From Burkholderiales bacterium (GTDB taxonomy: Bacteria > Pseudomonadota > Gammaproteobacteria > Burkholderiales > Burkholderiaceae_B): a stretch of 58,601 nucleotides of DNA. The first letter of the stretch is position 1. Each line of letters starts with the position of its first letter. Both the position numbers and the translations under genes were made by a program. The stretch is from assembly GCA_021300475.1 (NCBI GenBank), contig JAJTDO010000011.1, positions 1 to 58,601 on the forward strand, in the 5' to 3' direction. Shown here in pieces: positions 47,396-58,521 of this stretch. The notes beneath the pieces were generated by a model that was given only the letters and a program-made list of their open reading frames with translations, did not search any database and was not told the DNA's origin.

Positions 47396-47416
47396 GGTAC
47401 TTTCGCTGGATGAAGA

Positions 47417-49288
47417 TCATTGCCCGCGCATGAACCAAGCGTCCATTTCCCTCATGGAAAAATGGCGCCAAGTAGGGCGGCCATGGTTGCATTGGTCTGA
47501 GCGTTCAGTTTGTTCCATTTGACGCAACAGGGCGTTCATTTCGGGCAAACTGAGTTTGCGATTGGCGCGGACGGCGCGGTGGCAAGCCATACCGGCCAGC
47601 CATTCGTTGCGGCGAGACTGAAATGTGTGAGCCACACCGAACTGCGCCAGGTCTTCCAACCAGGATTGCAACAGACCGGCAAGATCGTGGTCTGCCAGCA
47701 ATGCAGGTATGGCGCGCACAGCCACCTCATTCATCGACAAAACACCGAGATCAAACCCCATTTGTGCCCACAAGCCAGCGGCCTCACTGACACCTTCAAT
47801 GAGTCGCGGATCCACGGGGACAACCAAGGGGACCAGCAGGCGCTGTGACTCAACCTGCGCCTTGCCGTCCCAGGCGGACTTCAGTTGTTCATACAAAATC
47901 CGCTCATGGGCGGCGTGCATGTCCACAATGACGACGCCATCGGCGCGCTGCGCCAAAATGTAAATACCGTGAAGCTGCACAATGGCCTGCCCGAGGTATT
48001 CACCAGATTCAGTTTTTGCCGGTACTTGGGTGATTTGAGGAAACGCAGCAGCAGACGACACGCCCGTCGGGGACTCAGAATATGACACGGGCGATGAGTA
48101 AGAAGTCGCCGGCGGATGGAGTGACGCATCTGCCTGATGCCCCAGCAGGTCTGGAATGGGCGCTTGAACCTCGCGCTGTGCCACTGGCGCAAACGCTGCG
48201 AGAAACTCGCCAATACCAGTGTCATGGGGCCTGCCTGTAACAGACCAAGCGGCCACAGGCTCAGAAAGTCTTTGGGTTTCAACAGGGGCCGCCCGGCTTG
48301 AAGACAACTGGGCGGTCAGCGACTTTCTGACAAAATCGTAAATACCCCGGGAGTCGCGAAAGCGCACCTCTGTTTTTGCAGGATGTACATTCACATCAAC
48401 AGCACGGTGGGGCAAGCTTAAAAACAGGGCATAAACAGGGTAGCGATCGCGGTGCAGAACGTCTTCATAGGCAGCGCGAACGGCATGCATCAGCAACTTA
48501 TCGCGAACAAACCGCCCGTTCACATACAAAAACTGTGCATCAGCCCGACCACGGGATTCAGAAGGCTCCCCCATCAAACCAAACAAACGCAGGTCACCGG
48601 CAGCAAGGTCGATCACACGACCGGTTTCCGCCACACCTGAGGGCAATAACTGCCCTACTCTTTGCAGCCAAGCCCCGGGTTGCAGGTGCTGTACAAGCTT
48701 TCCGTCTTTAAACAGCTGAAACCCGACGCCAGGGAAGGCCATGGCAACGCGGGTGAAAACATCACTGCAGTGGGCATGCTCGGTGTTCTCTGTTTTCAGA
48801 AACTTTCTTCGGGCAGGGGTGTTGAAGTAGAGGCTGCGCACATCAATGGTGGTACCCAGATTGCCGGCGGCAGGCTGCTGGGCCCACTGCCCTCCGGCGT
48901 TGCAAACCTGCCACGCGCTGCTTTGGGCTGCGGTGCGGCTGGTAACCGTCATTTGAGAGACCGCCGCAATTGAAGCCAATGCCTCGCCTCGAAAACCGAG
49001 GGTGCCAACAGACTCCAATTCATCAAGAGAAGCAATTTTGCTGGTGGCATGCCGAGTGACAGCAAGTATGAGTTGCTCATCGGCAATGCCTGCGCCATTG
49101 TCGGTAATGCAGATTCTTGAAGTGCCGCCTGCCTCCAAGCGAAGCACGATGTCGGTGGCGCCAGCGTCCAAGGCGTTTTCCAACAGCTCTTTGACCGCAG
49201 AGGCCGGCCGTTCAACCACCTCACCTGCGGCAATCTGGCTGACAAGTAAATCAGGAAGCGCCTGAATGGCGCGTGCGGTGGTGCCCAT
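47417..49288 (-). CDS. mutL: DNA mismatch repair protein MutL
   Basis: The matchmaker ATPase that links MutS to strand excision. It is 623 aa. The GHKL ATPase domain has IAAGEVVERPASAVKELLENALDAGA, ITDNGAGI and TLGFRGEALASI; a variable Pro/Ser-rich linker (about 345-435) joins it to the C-terminal dimerisation domain. No DQHAxxE(x)4E endonuclease motif is seen (DMHAAHERILYE is present), so it resembles the E. coli type partner of a dam/MutH or UvrD system, but I cannot be sure. The start is at 49288. Confidence 0.95.
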   Translation of the reverse strand: MGTTARAIQALPDLLVSQIAAGEVVERPASAVKELLENALDAGATDIVLRLEAGGTSRICITDNGAGIADEQLILAVTRHATSKIASLDELESVGTLGFRGEALASIAAVSQMTVTSRTAAQSSAWQVCNAGGQWAQQPAAGNLGTTIDVRSLYFNTPARRKFLKTENTEHAHCSDVFTRVAMAFPGVGFQLFKDGKLVQHLQPGAWLQRVGQLLPSGVAETGRVIDLAAGDLRLFGLMGEPSESRGRADAQFLYVNGRFVRDKLLMHAVRAAYEDVLHRDRYPVYALFLSLPHRAVDVNVHPAKTEVRFRDSRGIYDFVRKSLTAQLSSSRAAPVETQRLSEPVAAWSVTGRPHDTGIGEFLAAFAPVAQREVQAPIPDLLGHQADASLHPPATSYSSPVSYSESPTGVSSAAAFPQITQVPAKTESGEYLGQAIVQLHGIYILAQRADGVVIVDMHAAHERILYEQLKSAWDGKAQVESQRLLVPLVVPVDPRLIEGVSEAAGLWAQMGFDLGVLSMNEVAVRAIPALLADHDLAGLLQSWLEDLAQFGVAHTFQSRRNEWLAGMACHRAVRANRKLSLPEMNALLRQMEQTERSDQCNHGRPTWRHFSMREMDAWFMRGQ

Positions 49289-49293
49289 GCAAA

Positions 49294-49824
49294 TTAGCCT
49301 CTGGCGCTGCCAACCGTGAGCCGAAGCGTGACAATTTTGGCCAGATTCTTCAGTGTTTTTTTCATGAACCGACGGTAAACTACATTAAGGAACAGTTGCT
49401 CGAACACCAGCGCCTTGACCGACACGAAGGGTCCGTCTCGCAAGGTGAACGCGTAATTCCAGACAACAATGGTGGAGTCGCGGTCGGATAAAAATTCGAA
49501 ACTCGCGTCTGCAAACTCAGCCCAACCGACGATGGGCTGCGTGAAACCGCGCCCTCGGTAGCCCATTTTTCTTCCTGGAACCAGTTCGGTCAGAGTTTCC
49601 TCAATGACGGCACGGTCTGTGAAACGAATGGTTTGCATGGCACCGACCTGATTGAAAAGCCCACCGCCATTGACGGAACTGCTTTCAACTGCTGCAATAA
49701 GCGCATCTGTGTGAAGGAACTCTTCCGGCCGGAGGTTGATAAAAATATCAAAGCACGTTTTGGGATCAGCCGTAATGCGGTATTGTTCAGTGATAGTCAA
49801 AACATGTGCCACGCCGTACTCCAT
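49294..49824 (-). CDS. SRPBCC (START-like) family protein, function unknown
   Basis: A 176-aa protein with the pattern of the SRPBCC ligand-binding fold: ITADPKTCFDIFINLRPEEF at the start, alternating strands, and a long C-terminal helix. It starts immediately upstream of mutL in the same direction (5-bp gap), so it may be cotranscribed with mutL and miaA. No specific ligand can be named. Confidence 0.7.
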   Translation of the reverse strand: MEYGVAHVLTITEQYRITADPKTCFDIFINLRPEEFLHTDALIAAVESSSVNGGGLFNQVGAMQTIRFTDRAVIEETLTELVPGRKMGYRGRGFTQPIVGWAEFADASFEFLSDRDSTIVVWNYAFTLRDGPFVSVKALVFEQLFLNVVYRRFMKKTLKNLAKIVTLRLTVGSARG

Positions 49825-49853
49825 GAGTCATTTTGAAAGATTATAAGCCACCG

Positions 49854-51393
<1,540 letters not shown>

Positions 51394-51479
51394 CTATTAG
51401 TAGAACCATTTCAGACGATATTCTCCCCTGATCAGGCAATCTTTGGCAAAATGGGGCTATTGTATTAATGAAATGACAA

Positions 51480-52007
51480 ATGCAGACGCAAGCCGGCCAC
51501 CAAGCCACGGACATCAAACCCACCGCAGACACTGTGGACATTCACGAATTCAGACTCGCACTTGCTCAATTCGCCACCGGCATTACAGTAGTAACGGCTT
51601 GCGGCCCAGAGGGCAGAAGGGTTGGCGTCACTGCGAATTCATTCAACTCCGTGTCGCTGCATCCACCGCTTGTGCTGTGGTCGCTTGCAAACAAATCAAG
51701 CAGTCTGGGCACTTTCCAAGCCTGCACCCATTATGCCGTGAATATTTTAACGGCGGACCAGCAAGCATTGGCCACCCATTTTGCAACCCACATCGGTGAC
51801 AAATTCGAGGGCCTGGATTTCGACACGGGTTTAGGCGGTTGCGTGTTGCTCAAGGACTGTCTGGCCAGCTTTGAATGCATCAACCGCAGCCGGTACCAAG
51901 AGGGTGACCACACCATTTTGGTCGGGGAAGTCGTTAATTTCAAATATCAGTCTGGCGACCCTCTGGTTTACCACGCTCGGCAATACTTCAACGGTTTGAA
52001 GGCCTGA
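51480..52007 (+). CDS. flavin reductase family protein
   Basis: A 175-aa FMN-binding protein of the flavin reductase (HpaC-like) family: LAQFATGITVVTACG, GVTANSFNSVSLHPPLVLWSL and HFATHIGDKFEG are characteristic. Such enzymes give reduced flavin to a partner monooxygenase or act as flavoproteins on their own; no partner gene is adjacent. Convergent with the DMT transporter, overlapping by 20 bp. Confidence 0.85.
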   Translation: MQTQAGHQATDIKPTADTVDIHEFRLALAQFATGITVVTACGPEGRRVGVTANSFNSVSLHPPLVLWSLANKSSSLGTFQACTHYAVNILTADQQALATHFATHIGDKFEGLDFDTGLGGCVLLKDCLASFECINRSRYQEGDHTILVGEVVNFKYQSGDPLVYHARQYFNGLKA

Positions 52008-52917
52008 CCAGCAAAACGGTTCCCATGGCCGTCAAGATGAGGCAAAGCGCTGCGTAGTCTTGCCAGTGCGGGGTCTCTCCCAGCCAAAGCATGCCGGAAA
52101 ACACCCCCACCACAGGAATCAGCATGATGGAAATACTGGATGCCACCGGTGGCAGGCTTGCGGCCATGCCTATCCACAAAACGTGCGCGACCCCAATGAC
52201 CAACACTGCGTTGTAAACAATCGGCCACCACAATTTGAAATCGTGGGGCAAACCCAGATCCGCAGTCCACTCAATGTGCCATGCTGCAACCCCCATCACA
52301 AACAAGGTGATGCACATCATGGCGTGCGTGGCAGCCAAAGGATGCAAACCCGTGGGAAAACGACGGATCAGTGCCGTGCCCATCCCCCAACAAATAGCGG
52401 CAATCAACATATAAACAGCCCCCAATGGGCGCCCTGCAATTGATGACAACTCGCTGCCGAGCAAAAGAAAAATACCCCCCACGGCAAAGCCCACGCCGAT
52501 CCAGGCTCGAATGGAAATGCGCTGCCCCAAAAACAAACCGGACATGACCGCCCACACCGGCATGGTGTACCCCAGAATGGCCGCCCTGCCCGAACTCAGT
52601 TCAGCCACCGCCAAAACGCAGAACACATGCCAGCCCACCATATTGACCATGGCCAACAAAAACAGCTTGAGGCGCTGACCGGCGGGTACCTGCAGCGGAA
52701 TTTTCATCCAACGTGCAGCCATTTGCATCACGACCACACCGCCCAGCATGGACAGAAACCGAAAGCTCAGGGGTGGGTACTGGTTGATGGCGTATTTCAT
52801 GACAGGCCAATTGAATCCCCAAATAGCGGTAATGACCGCCAGCAACCTCCATTGCCGGACAGACAAGGGTGGTAAATACAGTTTCAAGGTACTAAATGGG
52901 GATAATGAAGATGACAT
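51988..52917 (-). CDS. EamA-family (DMT superfamily) transporter
   Basis: A 309-aa inner-membrane protein with about ten hydrophobic segments arranged as two EamA repeats (about 30-155 and 170-300). ITAIWGFNWPVMKYAI at the start of the first repeat and the second repeat's LGETPHWQDYAALCLILTAMG are typical. Substrate cannot be predicted; relatives export amino acids or other metabolites. Divergent from pyrF across 50 bp. Confidence 0.85.
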   Translation of the reverse strand: MSSSLSPFSTLKLYLPPLSVRQWRLLAVITAIWGFNWPVMKYAINQYPPLSFRFLSMLGGVVVMQMAARWMKIPLQVPAGQRLKLFLLAMVNMVGWHVFCVLAVAELSSGRAAILGYTMPVWAVMSGLFLGQRISIRAWIGVGFAVGGIFLLLGSELSSIAGRPLGAVYMLIAAICWGMGTALIRRFPTGLHPLAATHAMMCITLFVMGVAAWHIEWTADLGLPHDFKLWWPIVYNAVLVIGVAHVLWIGMAASLPPVASSISIMLIPVVGVFSGMLWLGETPHWQDYAALCLILTAMGTVLLVRPSNR

Positions 52918-52967
52918 GGCTGCAAACCTTTAAAATAGCGGAATAACGAGCTTTTACGGAACAAAAA

Positions 52968-53795
52968 ATGGGCAGCGCCAACTTCAGCGACCAACTTCAA
53001 CGTGCTTGGGATCTATCCAATTCGCAACTGTGCGTAGGATTAGACCCAGACCTCAGCCGGTTTCCTGCTGAATTTTCTCACACGCCGCAGGGTATTGAAG
53101 ACTTTTGCAAAGCAATGGTAGACGCAACAGCCCAACACGTTTGCGCATTCAAACCGCAAATCGCCTACTTTGCGGCACAAGGGGCGGAAAAGGCATTGGA
53201 AAATGTCATTGCCCACATCCGCAAGGTGGCCAAGCATGCGGTGATCGTGCTGGATGCAAAACGGGGGGACATTGGTGCCACCGCCAGACAGTACGCATCA
53301 GAAGCCTTTGAGCGCTTCGACGCAGACGCGCTCACCATCAACCCCTACATGGGCACAGACTCAATAGAGCCTTACTTTGACTTTCCAGACCGCGGCCTGT
53401 TCCTGCTTTGCAGAACCTCCAACCCCGGTGGCAGCGACTTGCAGTTCTTGGACGTTGCCCCCGGAGAAAAGCTGTACCAAAGGGTGGCGAAACTCGCTCA
53501 TGAGCGCTGGAATCCACACGGACAAACCGGTCTGGTGGTGGGAGCCACTTTCCCCGCAGAACTGGCAGCCGTCAGGAAAATTGTCGGTGACATGCCCTTG
53601 CTGGTGCCGGGCATTGGCGCGCAGGGCGGCGATATTGAAGCCACGGTGAAGGCCGGGCGCAACAGCAAGGGCTTGGGGTTGTTGATCAATTCATCAAGGG
53701 CCGTACTTTACGCAAGCCAGGAAAGTGATTACGCTGAATGCGCAGCAAGAGTTGCAGAAGAAACAAAACTGGCGATTGCAAAGTACAGTCGCTAG
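52968..53795 (+). CDS. pyrF: orotidine 5'-phosphate decarboxylase
   Basis: The last step of UMP synthesis. At 275 aa it is the longer form of the enzyme found in many betaproteobacteria and mycobacteria. The catalytic [12 protein letters not shown] motif holds the Lys-Asp pair; KPQIAYF and the C-terminal [10 protein letters not shown] phosphate-binding loop are present. The ATG at 52968 follows ACGGA. Confidence 0.95.
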   Translation: MGSANFSDQLQRAWDLSNSQLCVGLDPDLSRFPAEFSHTPQGIEDFCKAMVDATAQHVCAFKPQIAYFAAQGAEKALENVIAHIRKVAKHAVIVLDAKRGDIGATARQYASEAFERFDADALTINPYMGTDSIEPYFDFPDRGLFLLCRTSNPGGSDLQFLDVAPGEKLYQRVAKLAHERWNPHGQTGLVVGATFPAELAAVRKIVGDMPLLVPGIGAQGGDIEATVKAGRNSKGLGLLINSSRAVLYASQESDYAECAARVAEETKLAIAKYSR

Positions 53796-53819
53796 AACAA
53801 AAAAGCTCGGGGAGAAGGC

Positions 53820-54512
53820 ATGCGCATTTTATTGGCGGAAGATGACAAGATTTTATCCGATGGTTTGTCACGCTCTTTAAGGCAGGCCGGTTATGCAGTC
53901 GACTGCATATTCGACGGTGCCTCTGCAGATGCTGCGGTGACGGCTCAAACCTATGATTTGTTGATTCTTGATCTGGGACTGCCAAAAATGACAGGACTGG
54001 AAGTTCTAAAACGCTTGCGTGCCCGCAACGCCAGGCTGCCTGTACTGATACTCACTGCTGCTGACAATGTAGAACAAAAGGTCAAGGGCCTGGACTTGGG
54101 TGCAGATGATTACATGGCCAAACCCTTTGATTTATCTGAACTTGAGGCGCGTGTGCGCGCACTCACCCGCCGTGGCGTGGGCGGAGGCTCCACACAATGG
54201 AAGCACGGGCCACTGACCTTTGACCAAGTGGGCCGCACCGCCTTCATCAATGAAGAAATGGTGGAATTGTCAGCCCGCGAGGTGGGGTTGCTAGAGGTGC
54301 TGATGCAACGGGTGGGCCGTTTGGTCAGCAAAGAACAATTGATGGATCACCTCTGCGAATGGGGCGAAGAGGTCAGCAACAACGCCATTGAGGTTTACAT
54401 CCACCGCCTGCGCAAAAAAATTGAAGTCGGCGGCGTGCGTATCGCCACTGTCAGGGGCCTGGGCTACAGCCTGGAAAAATTTGCTGAGCCCAAGGAACAG
54501 GCCAACCCTTGA
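53820..54512 (+). CDS. OmpR/TctD-type response regulator
   Basis: A DNA-binding response regulator of 230 aa. The receiver domain has acidic residues in AEDD, the phosphorylation site Asp51 in LLILDLGLP and Lys in MAKPFD. A winged-helix OmpR/PhoB domain fills about 125-225 (EVYIHRLRKKIEVGGVRI). GGAGAAGG precedes the ATG. It overlaps the sensor kinase by 4 bp. Together they resemble TctD/TctE, which control tricarboxylate uptake in other proteobacteria, but the target is not shown. Confidence 0.92.
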   Translation: MRILLAEDDKILSDGLSRSLRQAGYAVDCIFDGASADAAVTAQTYDLLILDLGLPKMTGLEVLKRLRARNARLPVLILTAADNVEQKVKGLDLGADDYMAKPFDLSELEARVRALTRRGVGGGSTQWKHGPLTFDQVGRTAFINEEMVELSAREVGLLEVLMQRVGRLVSKEQLMDHLCEWGEEVSNNAIEVYIHRLRKKIEVGGVRIATVRGLGYSLEKFAEPKEQANP

Positions 54513-55984
54513 AAACACTTTCGCAACTGTTTGAATTCAGTCGCAATCCACTGAGTTCCGGTAGCCCGACCCAACGCTCGCTGTTTGGTGAAATCCTTGA
54601 CTGGATGCTGGCCCCCTTGTTGCTGCTGTGGCCCATGAGCATGGGGCTCACCTACTTGGTGGCCATACAAATTGCCAACACACCATTTGATAAAGCCTTG
54701 GACGACAGCGTCACCATTTTGGCTCAACAGTTAAAAAGGCGGGAAGACACAGTCGAGTTGGTTCTGCCCATTTCTCCGAAAGAACTGCTCAGGGTGGATG
54801 AAACCGACTCCATCATTTATCAAGTGGTTAACCAGCATGGCGAAGTGATCGCAGGTGACGAATCAGGCCTGGGCTTGCCCGGCAGTGAAGACATCGTTCC
54901 CGGAGTCATGCATTTTCGATCTGACATTGTGGCGGGCAAAGATGTTCGTGTCGCCTACTTGTGGGTGGATGTGGGTAAAAACCGAGGCAACGACTTTGCC
55001 TTGATTCAGGTCGCAGAAACCTTGGAAAAGCGCAAGAAACTGGGCAATGAAATTGTAAAGGGCGTCATCATTCCGCAATTTCTGATTTTCCCTATCGCGG
55101 TTTTACTGGTCTGGTTTGGTCTTGCACGGGGTATTTCACCGTTAAATGCACTTCAGCAAACCATTCGGGAGCGAAAACCGGAAGACCTCAGCGCACTGGA
55201 AACCAAAGACACGCCGGAAGAACTGTTGCCGCTGATCAGCGCACTGAACGATCAACTTCAAAAACTTGAAGCCAGCCTTGCAACCCAGAAACGCTTCATT
55301 GCCGATGCCGCCCACCAACTAAAAACACCGCTGGCCGGCATGCGCATGCAGGCAGAAATGCTGATGCGTGAAAAAGACAAAGAACAGATTCAACTCAGTC
55401 TTGAGCAGCTCACACTGGGCTCTGAGCGCGCAACGCGTTTGGTGAATCAAATGCTGGCCATGGCACGGGCGGAATCACACGCCTTGTCTCAACACAGCAT
55501 TCTGAATCTGGTTGAAGTGGCAAAAAATGTAGTGACTGACTTCTACATGGATGCGCTGAGCAAAGAAATCGATTTGGGCTTTGAAGCCCCCGACCATGCC
55601 ATCTATATTCGCGGCCATGAAATCATGCTGGGCGAAATGATTAAAAATCTGGTAGACAACGCCATTCGCTACACCCCACTGAAAGGTACCATTACCGTTC
55701 GGGTGGACGACTCTTTGCAGCAAGAAGCCATTGTGGTTGAGGTTGAAGACACAGGCGGGGGCGTGCCCGAAAGCGAGCGCGCCATGGTGTTTGACCGTTT
55801 TTACCGGGTATTGGGAACCCAGGTTGATGGCTCGGGGCTCGGGCTTTCCATCGTCAAGGAAACGGCTACGCAACATGGTGCAACCGTTTCAATCCACAAC
55901 AATCCAAAAAGCACAAAGCCCGGTTTCCCGGGCTGTGTTTTCAGAGTTTCGTTTCCTCCCGCCCACCAACAGATGGACGTTTGA
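54509..55984 (+). CDS. TctE-like sensor histidine kinase
   Basis: A membrane sensor of 491 aa starting with TTG at 54509, overlapping the response regulator stop. Two hydrophobic segments (about 31-55 and 185-210) flank a periplasmic domain of about 130 residues of the 2CSK_N type. The phosphoacceptor His269 is in FIADAAHQLKTPLAG; LVDNAIRYTP, VEDTGGGVPE and DGSGLGLSIV are the N, G1 and G2 boxes. The TTG start is unusual but gives the only tight coupling to the regulator. A nearby transport gene suggests an organic acid signal. Confidence 0.9.
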   Translation: MKTLSQLFEFSRNPLSSGSPTQRSLFGEILDWMLAPLLLLWPMSMGLTYLVAIQIANTPFDKALDDSVTILAQQLKRREDTVELVLPISPKELLRVDETDSIIYQVVNQHGEVIAGDESGLGLPGSEDIVPGVMHFRSDIVAGKDVRVAYLWVDVGKNRGNDFALIQVAETLEKRKKLGNEIVKGVIIPQFLIFPIAVLLVWFGLARGISPLNALQQTIRERKPEDLSALETKDTPEELLPLISALNDQLQKLEASLATQKRFIADAAHQLKTPLAGMRMQAEMLMREKDKEQIQLSLEQLTLGSERATRLVNQMLAMARAESHALSQHSILNLVEVAKNVVTDFYMDALSKEIDLGFEAPDHAIYIRGHEIMLGEMIKNLVDNAIRYTPLKGTITVRVDDSLQQEAIVVEVEDTGGGVPESERAMVFDRFYRVLGTQVDGSGLGLSIVKETATQHGATVSIHNNPKSTKPGFPGCVFRVSFPPAHQQMDV

Positions 55985-56000
55985 ACGGGTCATTGATCAA

Positions 56001-56267
56001 TCAATGGCCCTCACCCTCTTTTTTCTTGCTAAACATATCTGACAGGCCCGGAATCCCTTCGTGCGCCAATGGATCCGGACCCTCGCTCTTTTTCTCAGCA
56101 GCCGGGGCAGCCGGGGCGGCGCCAGCGGGCGCGGCAGCAGCCGAAGCCGGGGAAGCGGCAGCAGCAGGTGCATCGGCAGGCTTGCCACACGCGCTCAGCA
56201 ACAAAGCAGCCAACAATGTGGCTGCGCTCAATCCGGTTTTTAAAACGCGGTTTTTAATAACTGACAT
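56001..56267 (-). CDS. small Ala/Pro-rich lipoprotein
   Basis: An 88-aa predicted lipoprotein. Signal sequence residues 8-25 end in the lipobox LLLSAC, with the acylated Cys at 27. The mature part is a low-complexity Ala/Pro/Ser stretch (30-58) and a charged tail ending MFSKKKEGEGH. It is convergent with the kinase gene (16-bp gap). Function unknown; the frame is supported by the clear lipobox. Confidence 0.7.
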   Translation of the reverse strand: MSVIKNRVLKTGLSAATLLAALLLSACGKPADAPAAAASPASAAAAPAGAAPAAPAAEKKSEGPDPLAHEGIPGLSDMFSKKKEGEGH

Positions 56268-56476
56268 GACGTCTCCTGTGACAAGGCTTTTAAGATGATG
56301 CGAACTCTAACGGGCATTCCTTAAGGCTGGCTTACAAACCAAAGAATTAAAAAAATTATCATTTCGTCAGAAATCAGTAAGCCTTTGCACCAATACTGCG
56401 CCCCATCGGTCCATGTTTTGTGGTGCCGAGCGCTTTATGCAAGCAACTAAATTAAACAATAACGCCAGGAGGAGAA

Positions 56477-58147
56477 ATGGCTGCAGCAATTCCCGCAAAC
56501 GGACAAGCGGCTCCCATGTCAAAAGAAGAACGCAAGGTAATTTTTGCGTCTTCATTGGGAACTGTATTTGAGTGGTATGACTTTTATTTGTACGGCTCTT
56601 TAGCCGCCATTATTTCTAAACAATTTTTCTCTGGCGTCAATGAAACAGCCGCCTTCATTTTTGCCTTGATGGCCTTCGCTGCCGGTTTTGCGGTTCGTCC
56701 GTTCGGCGCGTTGGTGTTTGGTCGCCTTGGCGACTTGATTGGTCGCAAGTATACGTTTTTGGTCACCATCTTGCTGATGGGTGCTTCAACGTTCATCGTC
56801 GGTATTTTGCCAAATTATGCAACCATCGGTATCGCAGCGCCTATCATTCTGATCGTGCTGCGACTGGTTCAAGGTCTGGCGCTGGGTGGTGAATATGGCG
56901 GCGCGGCCACTTATGTTGCCGAACATGCACCCATGGGCAAACGTGGCGCCTACACAGCATGGATTCAAACAACCGCAACACTGGGTCTGTTCATGTCCTT
57001 GCTCGTGATCTTGGGCACACGCCAGTATGTCGGCGAAGATGCGTTTGCCGATTGGGGCTGGCGCGTTCCTTTCCTGGTCTCTGTTCTGTTGCTCGCGATT
57101 TCCGTCTGGATCCGCATGCAACTGTCTGAGTCACCTGCCTTCAAGAAAATGAAAGCAGAAGGAAAGACTTCCAAGGCACCTCTTTCTGAAGCATTTGGTC
57201 AGTGGAAAAACCTGAAAGTCGTGATCTTGGCGCTGTTTGGTTTGGTTGCCGGTCAGGCTGTGGTTTGGTACACAGGTCAGTTTTACGCCCTGTTCTTCCT
57301 GACCCAGACACTGAAAGTAGACGGCGCGTTGGCCAACATCCTGATCGCAATCTCTTTGATTTTAGGAACTGGTTTCTTCGTGGTGTTTGGTGTGTTGTCC
57401 GACAAAATCGGTCGCAAGCCTATCATCATGGCGGGTCTGTTGCTGGCCGCATTGACCTACTTCCCAATCTTCAAAGCCATCACCCACTACGCAAACCCAG
57501 CGCTGGAAGCAGCCCTGAACAATGCACCAGTGAAGGTGGTTGCAGATCCAAACGCATGTTCATTTCAGTTTAACCCAGTGGGTACTGCCAAATTCACACG
57601 TTCATGTGACTTGGCCAAGGCATTTCTGGCGAGAAACTCTGTGAACTATGAGAACGTGGCTGCACCGGCAGGTTCTGTTGCGATGATCAAGGTGGGCGAG
57701 AAGGAAATTGTTGCGTACGAAGCCACTGGTTTACCAGCGGACGAAGCCAAAGCAAAATCAGCCGCTTTCAACAAGGAAATCACTGCTGCCATTCGTGAAG
57801 CCGGCTACCCAGCCAAGGCCGACTCAAATGCCATCAACAAGCCAATGGTTGTTGTGTTGCTGTTGATTTTGGTGATCTATGTAACCATGGTGTACGGCCC
57901 GATTGCAGCGATGTTGGTTGAGATGTTCCCAACCAAAATTCGTTACACATCCATGTCTTTGCCCTACCACATCGGTAACGGTTGGTTCGGCGGCTTCTTG
58001 CCTACAACATCGTTCGCGATGGTGGCTGCAAACGGCAACATCTACCACGGACTCTGGTACCCAATCGTTATTGCGCTGGGCACCTTTGTAATTGGTATGT
58101 TGTTTGTTAAAGAGACAAATCACATTGATATTTTTGCCAATGACTGA
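56477..58147 (+). CDS. MHS-family MFS transporter with large late loop
   Basis: A 556-aa inner-membrane transporter of the metabolite:H+ symporter family (ProP/KgtP/ShiA-like). SLGTVFEWYDFYLYGSLAA in TM1, RPFGALVFGRLGDLIGRK between TM2 and TM3 and RLVQGLALGGEYGGAA in TM4 are signatures. About 110 residues (about 340-450) between a late pair of membrane segments form an extra hydrophilic loop, containing two Cys, not found in ProP. AGGAGG at 56467-56472 gives strong translation. Likely substrates are organic acids or compatible solutes; the adjacent kinase pair may control it. Confidence 0.9.
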   Translation: MAAAIPANGQAAPMSKEERKVIFASSLGTVFEWYDFYLYGSLAAIISKQFFSGVNETAAFIFALMAFAAGFAVRPFGALVFGRLGDLIGRKYTFLVTILLMGASTFIVGILPNYATIGIAAPIILIVLRLVQGLALGGEYGGAATYVAEHAPMGKRGAYTAWIQTTATLGLFMSLLVILGTRQYVGEDAFADWGWRVPFLVSVLLLAISVWIRMQLSESPAFKKMKAEGKTSKAPLSEAFGQWKNLKVVILALFGLVAGQAVVWYTGQFYALFFLTQTLKVDGALANILIAISLILGTGFFVVFGVLSDKIGRKPIIMAGLLLAALTYFPIFKAITHYANPALEAALNNAPVKVVADPNACSFQFNPVGTAKFTRSCDLAKAFLARNSVNYENVAAPAGSVAMIKVGEKEIVAYEATGLPADEAKAKSAAFNKEITAAIREAGYPAKADSNAINKPMVVVLLLILVIYVTMVYGPIAAMLVEMFPTKIRYTSMSLPYHIGNGWFGGFLPTTSFAMVAANGNIYHGLWYPIVIALGTFVIGMLFVKETNHIDIFAND

Positions 58148-58195
58148 TGTGCTGCACTTCTGAATCATGTGAGTGATTCGGTGAGTGAGTGAAAG

Positions 58196-58220
58196 GCCCC
58201 CGATTCGTCGGGGGCTTTTT
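58196..58220 (+). terminator. intrinsic terminator after MHS transporter
   Basis: GCCCCCGA (58196-58203) pairs with TCGGGGGC (58208-58215) around a TTCG loop, then TTTTT. It is a strong terminator 50 bp after the stop codon. Confidence 0.95.
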
Positions 58221-58244
58221 ATTTTGGAGGTATGGATTGTTATT

Positions 58245-58297
58245 GGTGGTTTGGTGGTTTGGTGGTTTGGTGGTTTGGTGGTTTGGTGGTTTGGTGG
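58245..58297 (+). repeat. 8-bp tandem repeat (GGTGGTTT)6
   Basis: Six perfect copies of GGTGGTTT run from 58245 to 58292, followed by a partial GGTGG. A unit of 8 bp is prone to slippage and G-rich enough for unusual DNA structures. It lies in non-coding DNA between the terminator and the palindromic element; reading frames across it are artefacts. Confidence 0.95.
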
Positions 58298-58300
58298 GCA

Positions 58301-58474
58301 GTGCGGTGTTTTATTTCGTTGGGGGATGGAAACTCGCTTTTTCCGGCCTTCGCCCTGACAAGCTTTACGGAAAGTCCAATGGGACATTTCCGTCGCCGCA
58401 AAGGCGGCGGCGCTTGTTGCGGGGGCGCCCGGGCGAGCTTCCTGACTATCCCCCTACGAAACAAAATACCGCAC
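58301..58474. mobile_element. MITE-like 174-bp imperfect palindrome
   Basis: The ends are 27-bp inverted repeats (58301-58327 and 58448-58474) differing at three positions and starting GTGCGGT. Complementarity continues inward with small gaps (CTCGC and CAAGC blocks) to a central hairpin (ACGGAAA 58367-58373 with TTTCCGT 58387-58393). The whole could fold into one long stem, as in non-autonomous MITEs or large REP-like elements. No transposase frame is inside, and I see no clear target-site duplication. Confidence 0.6.
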
Positions 58475-58521
58475 ACCGAGAGATACACAGGTCTTTTTAA
58501 CACCAACAACAGTGTCTGAGA

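Noticed and set aside
57824-58509. Open frames across the 8-bp repeat and palindrome at the right edge
   Set aside because: Their sequences are translations of tandem and inverted repeats; frames on both strands exist only because the repeat lacks stops.
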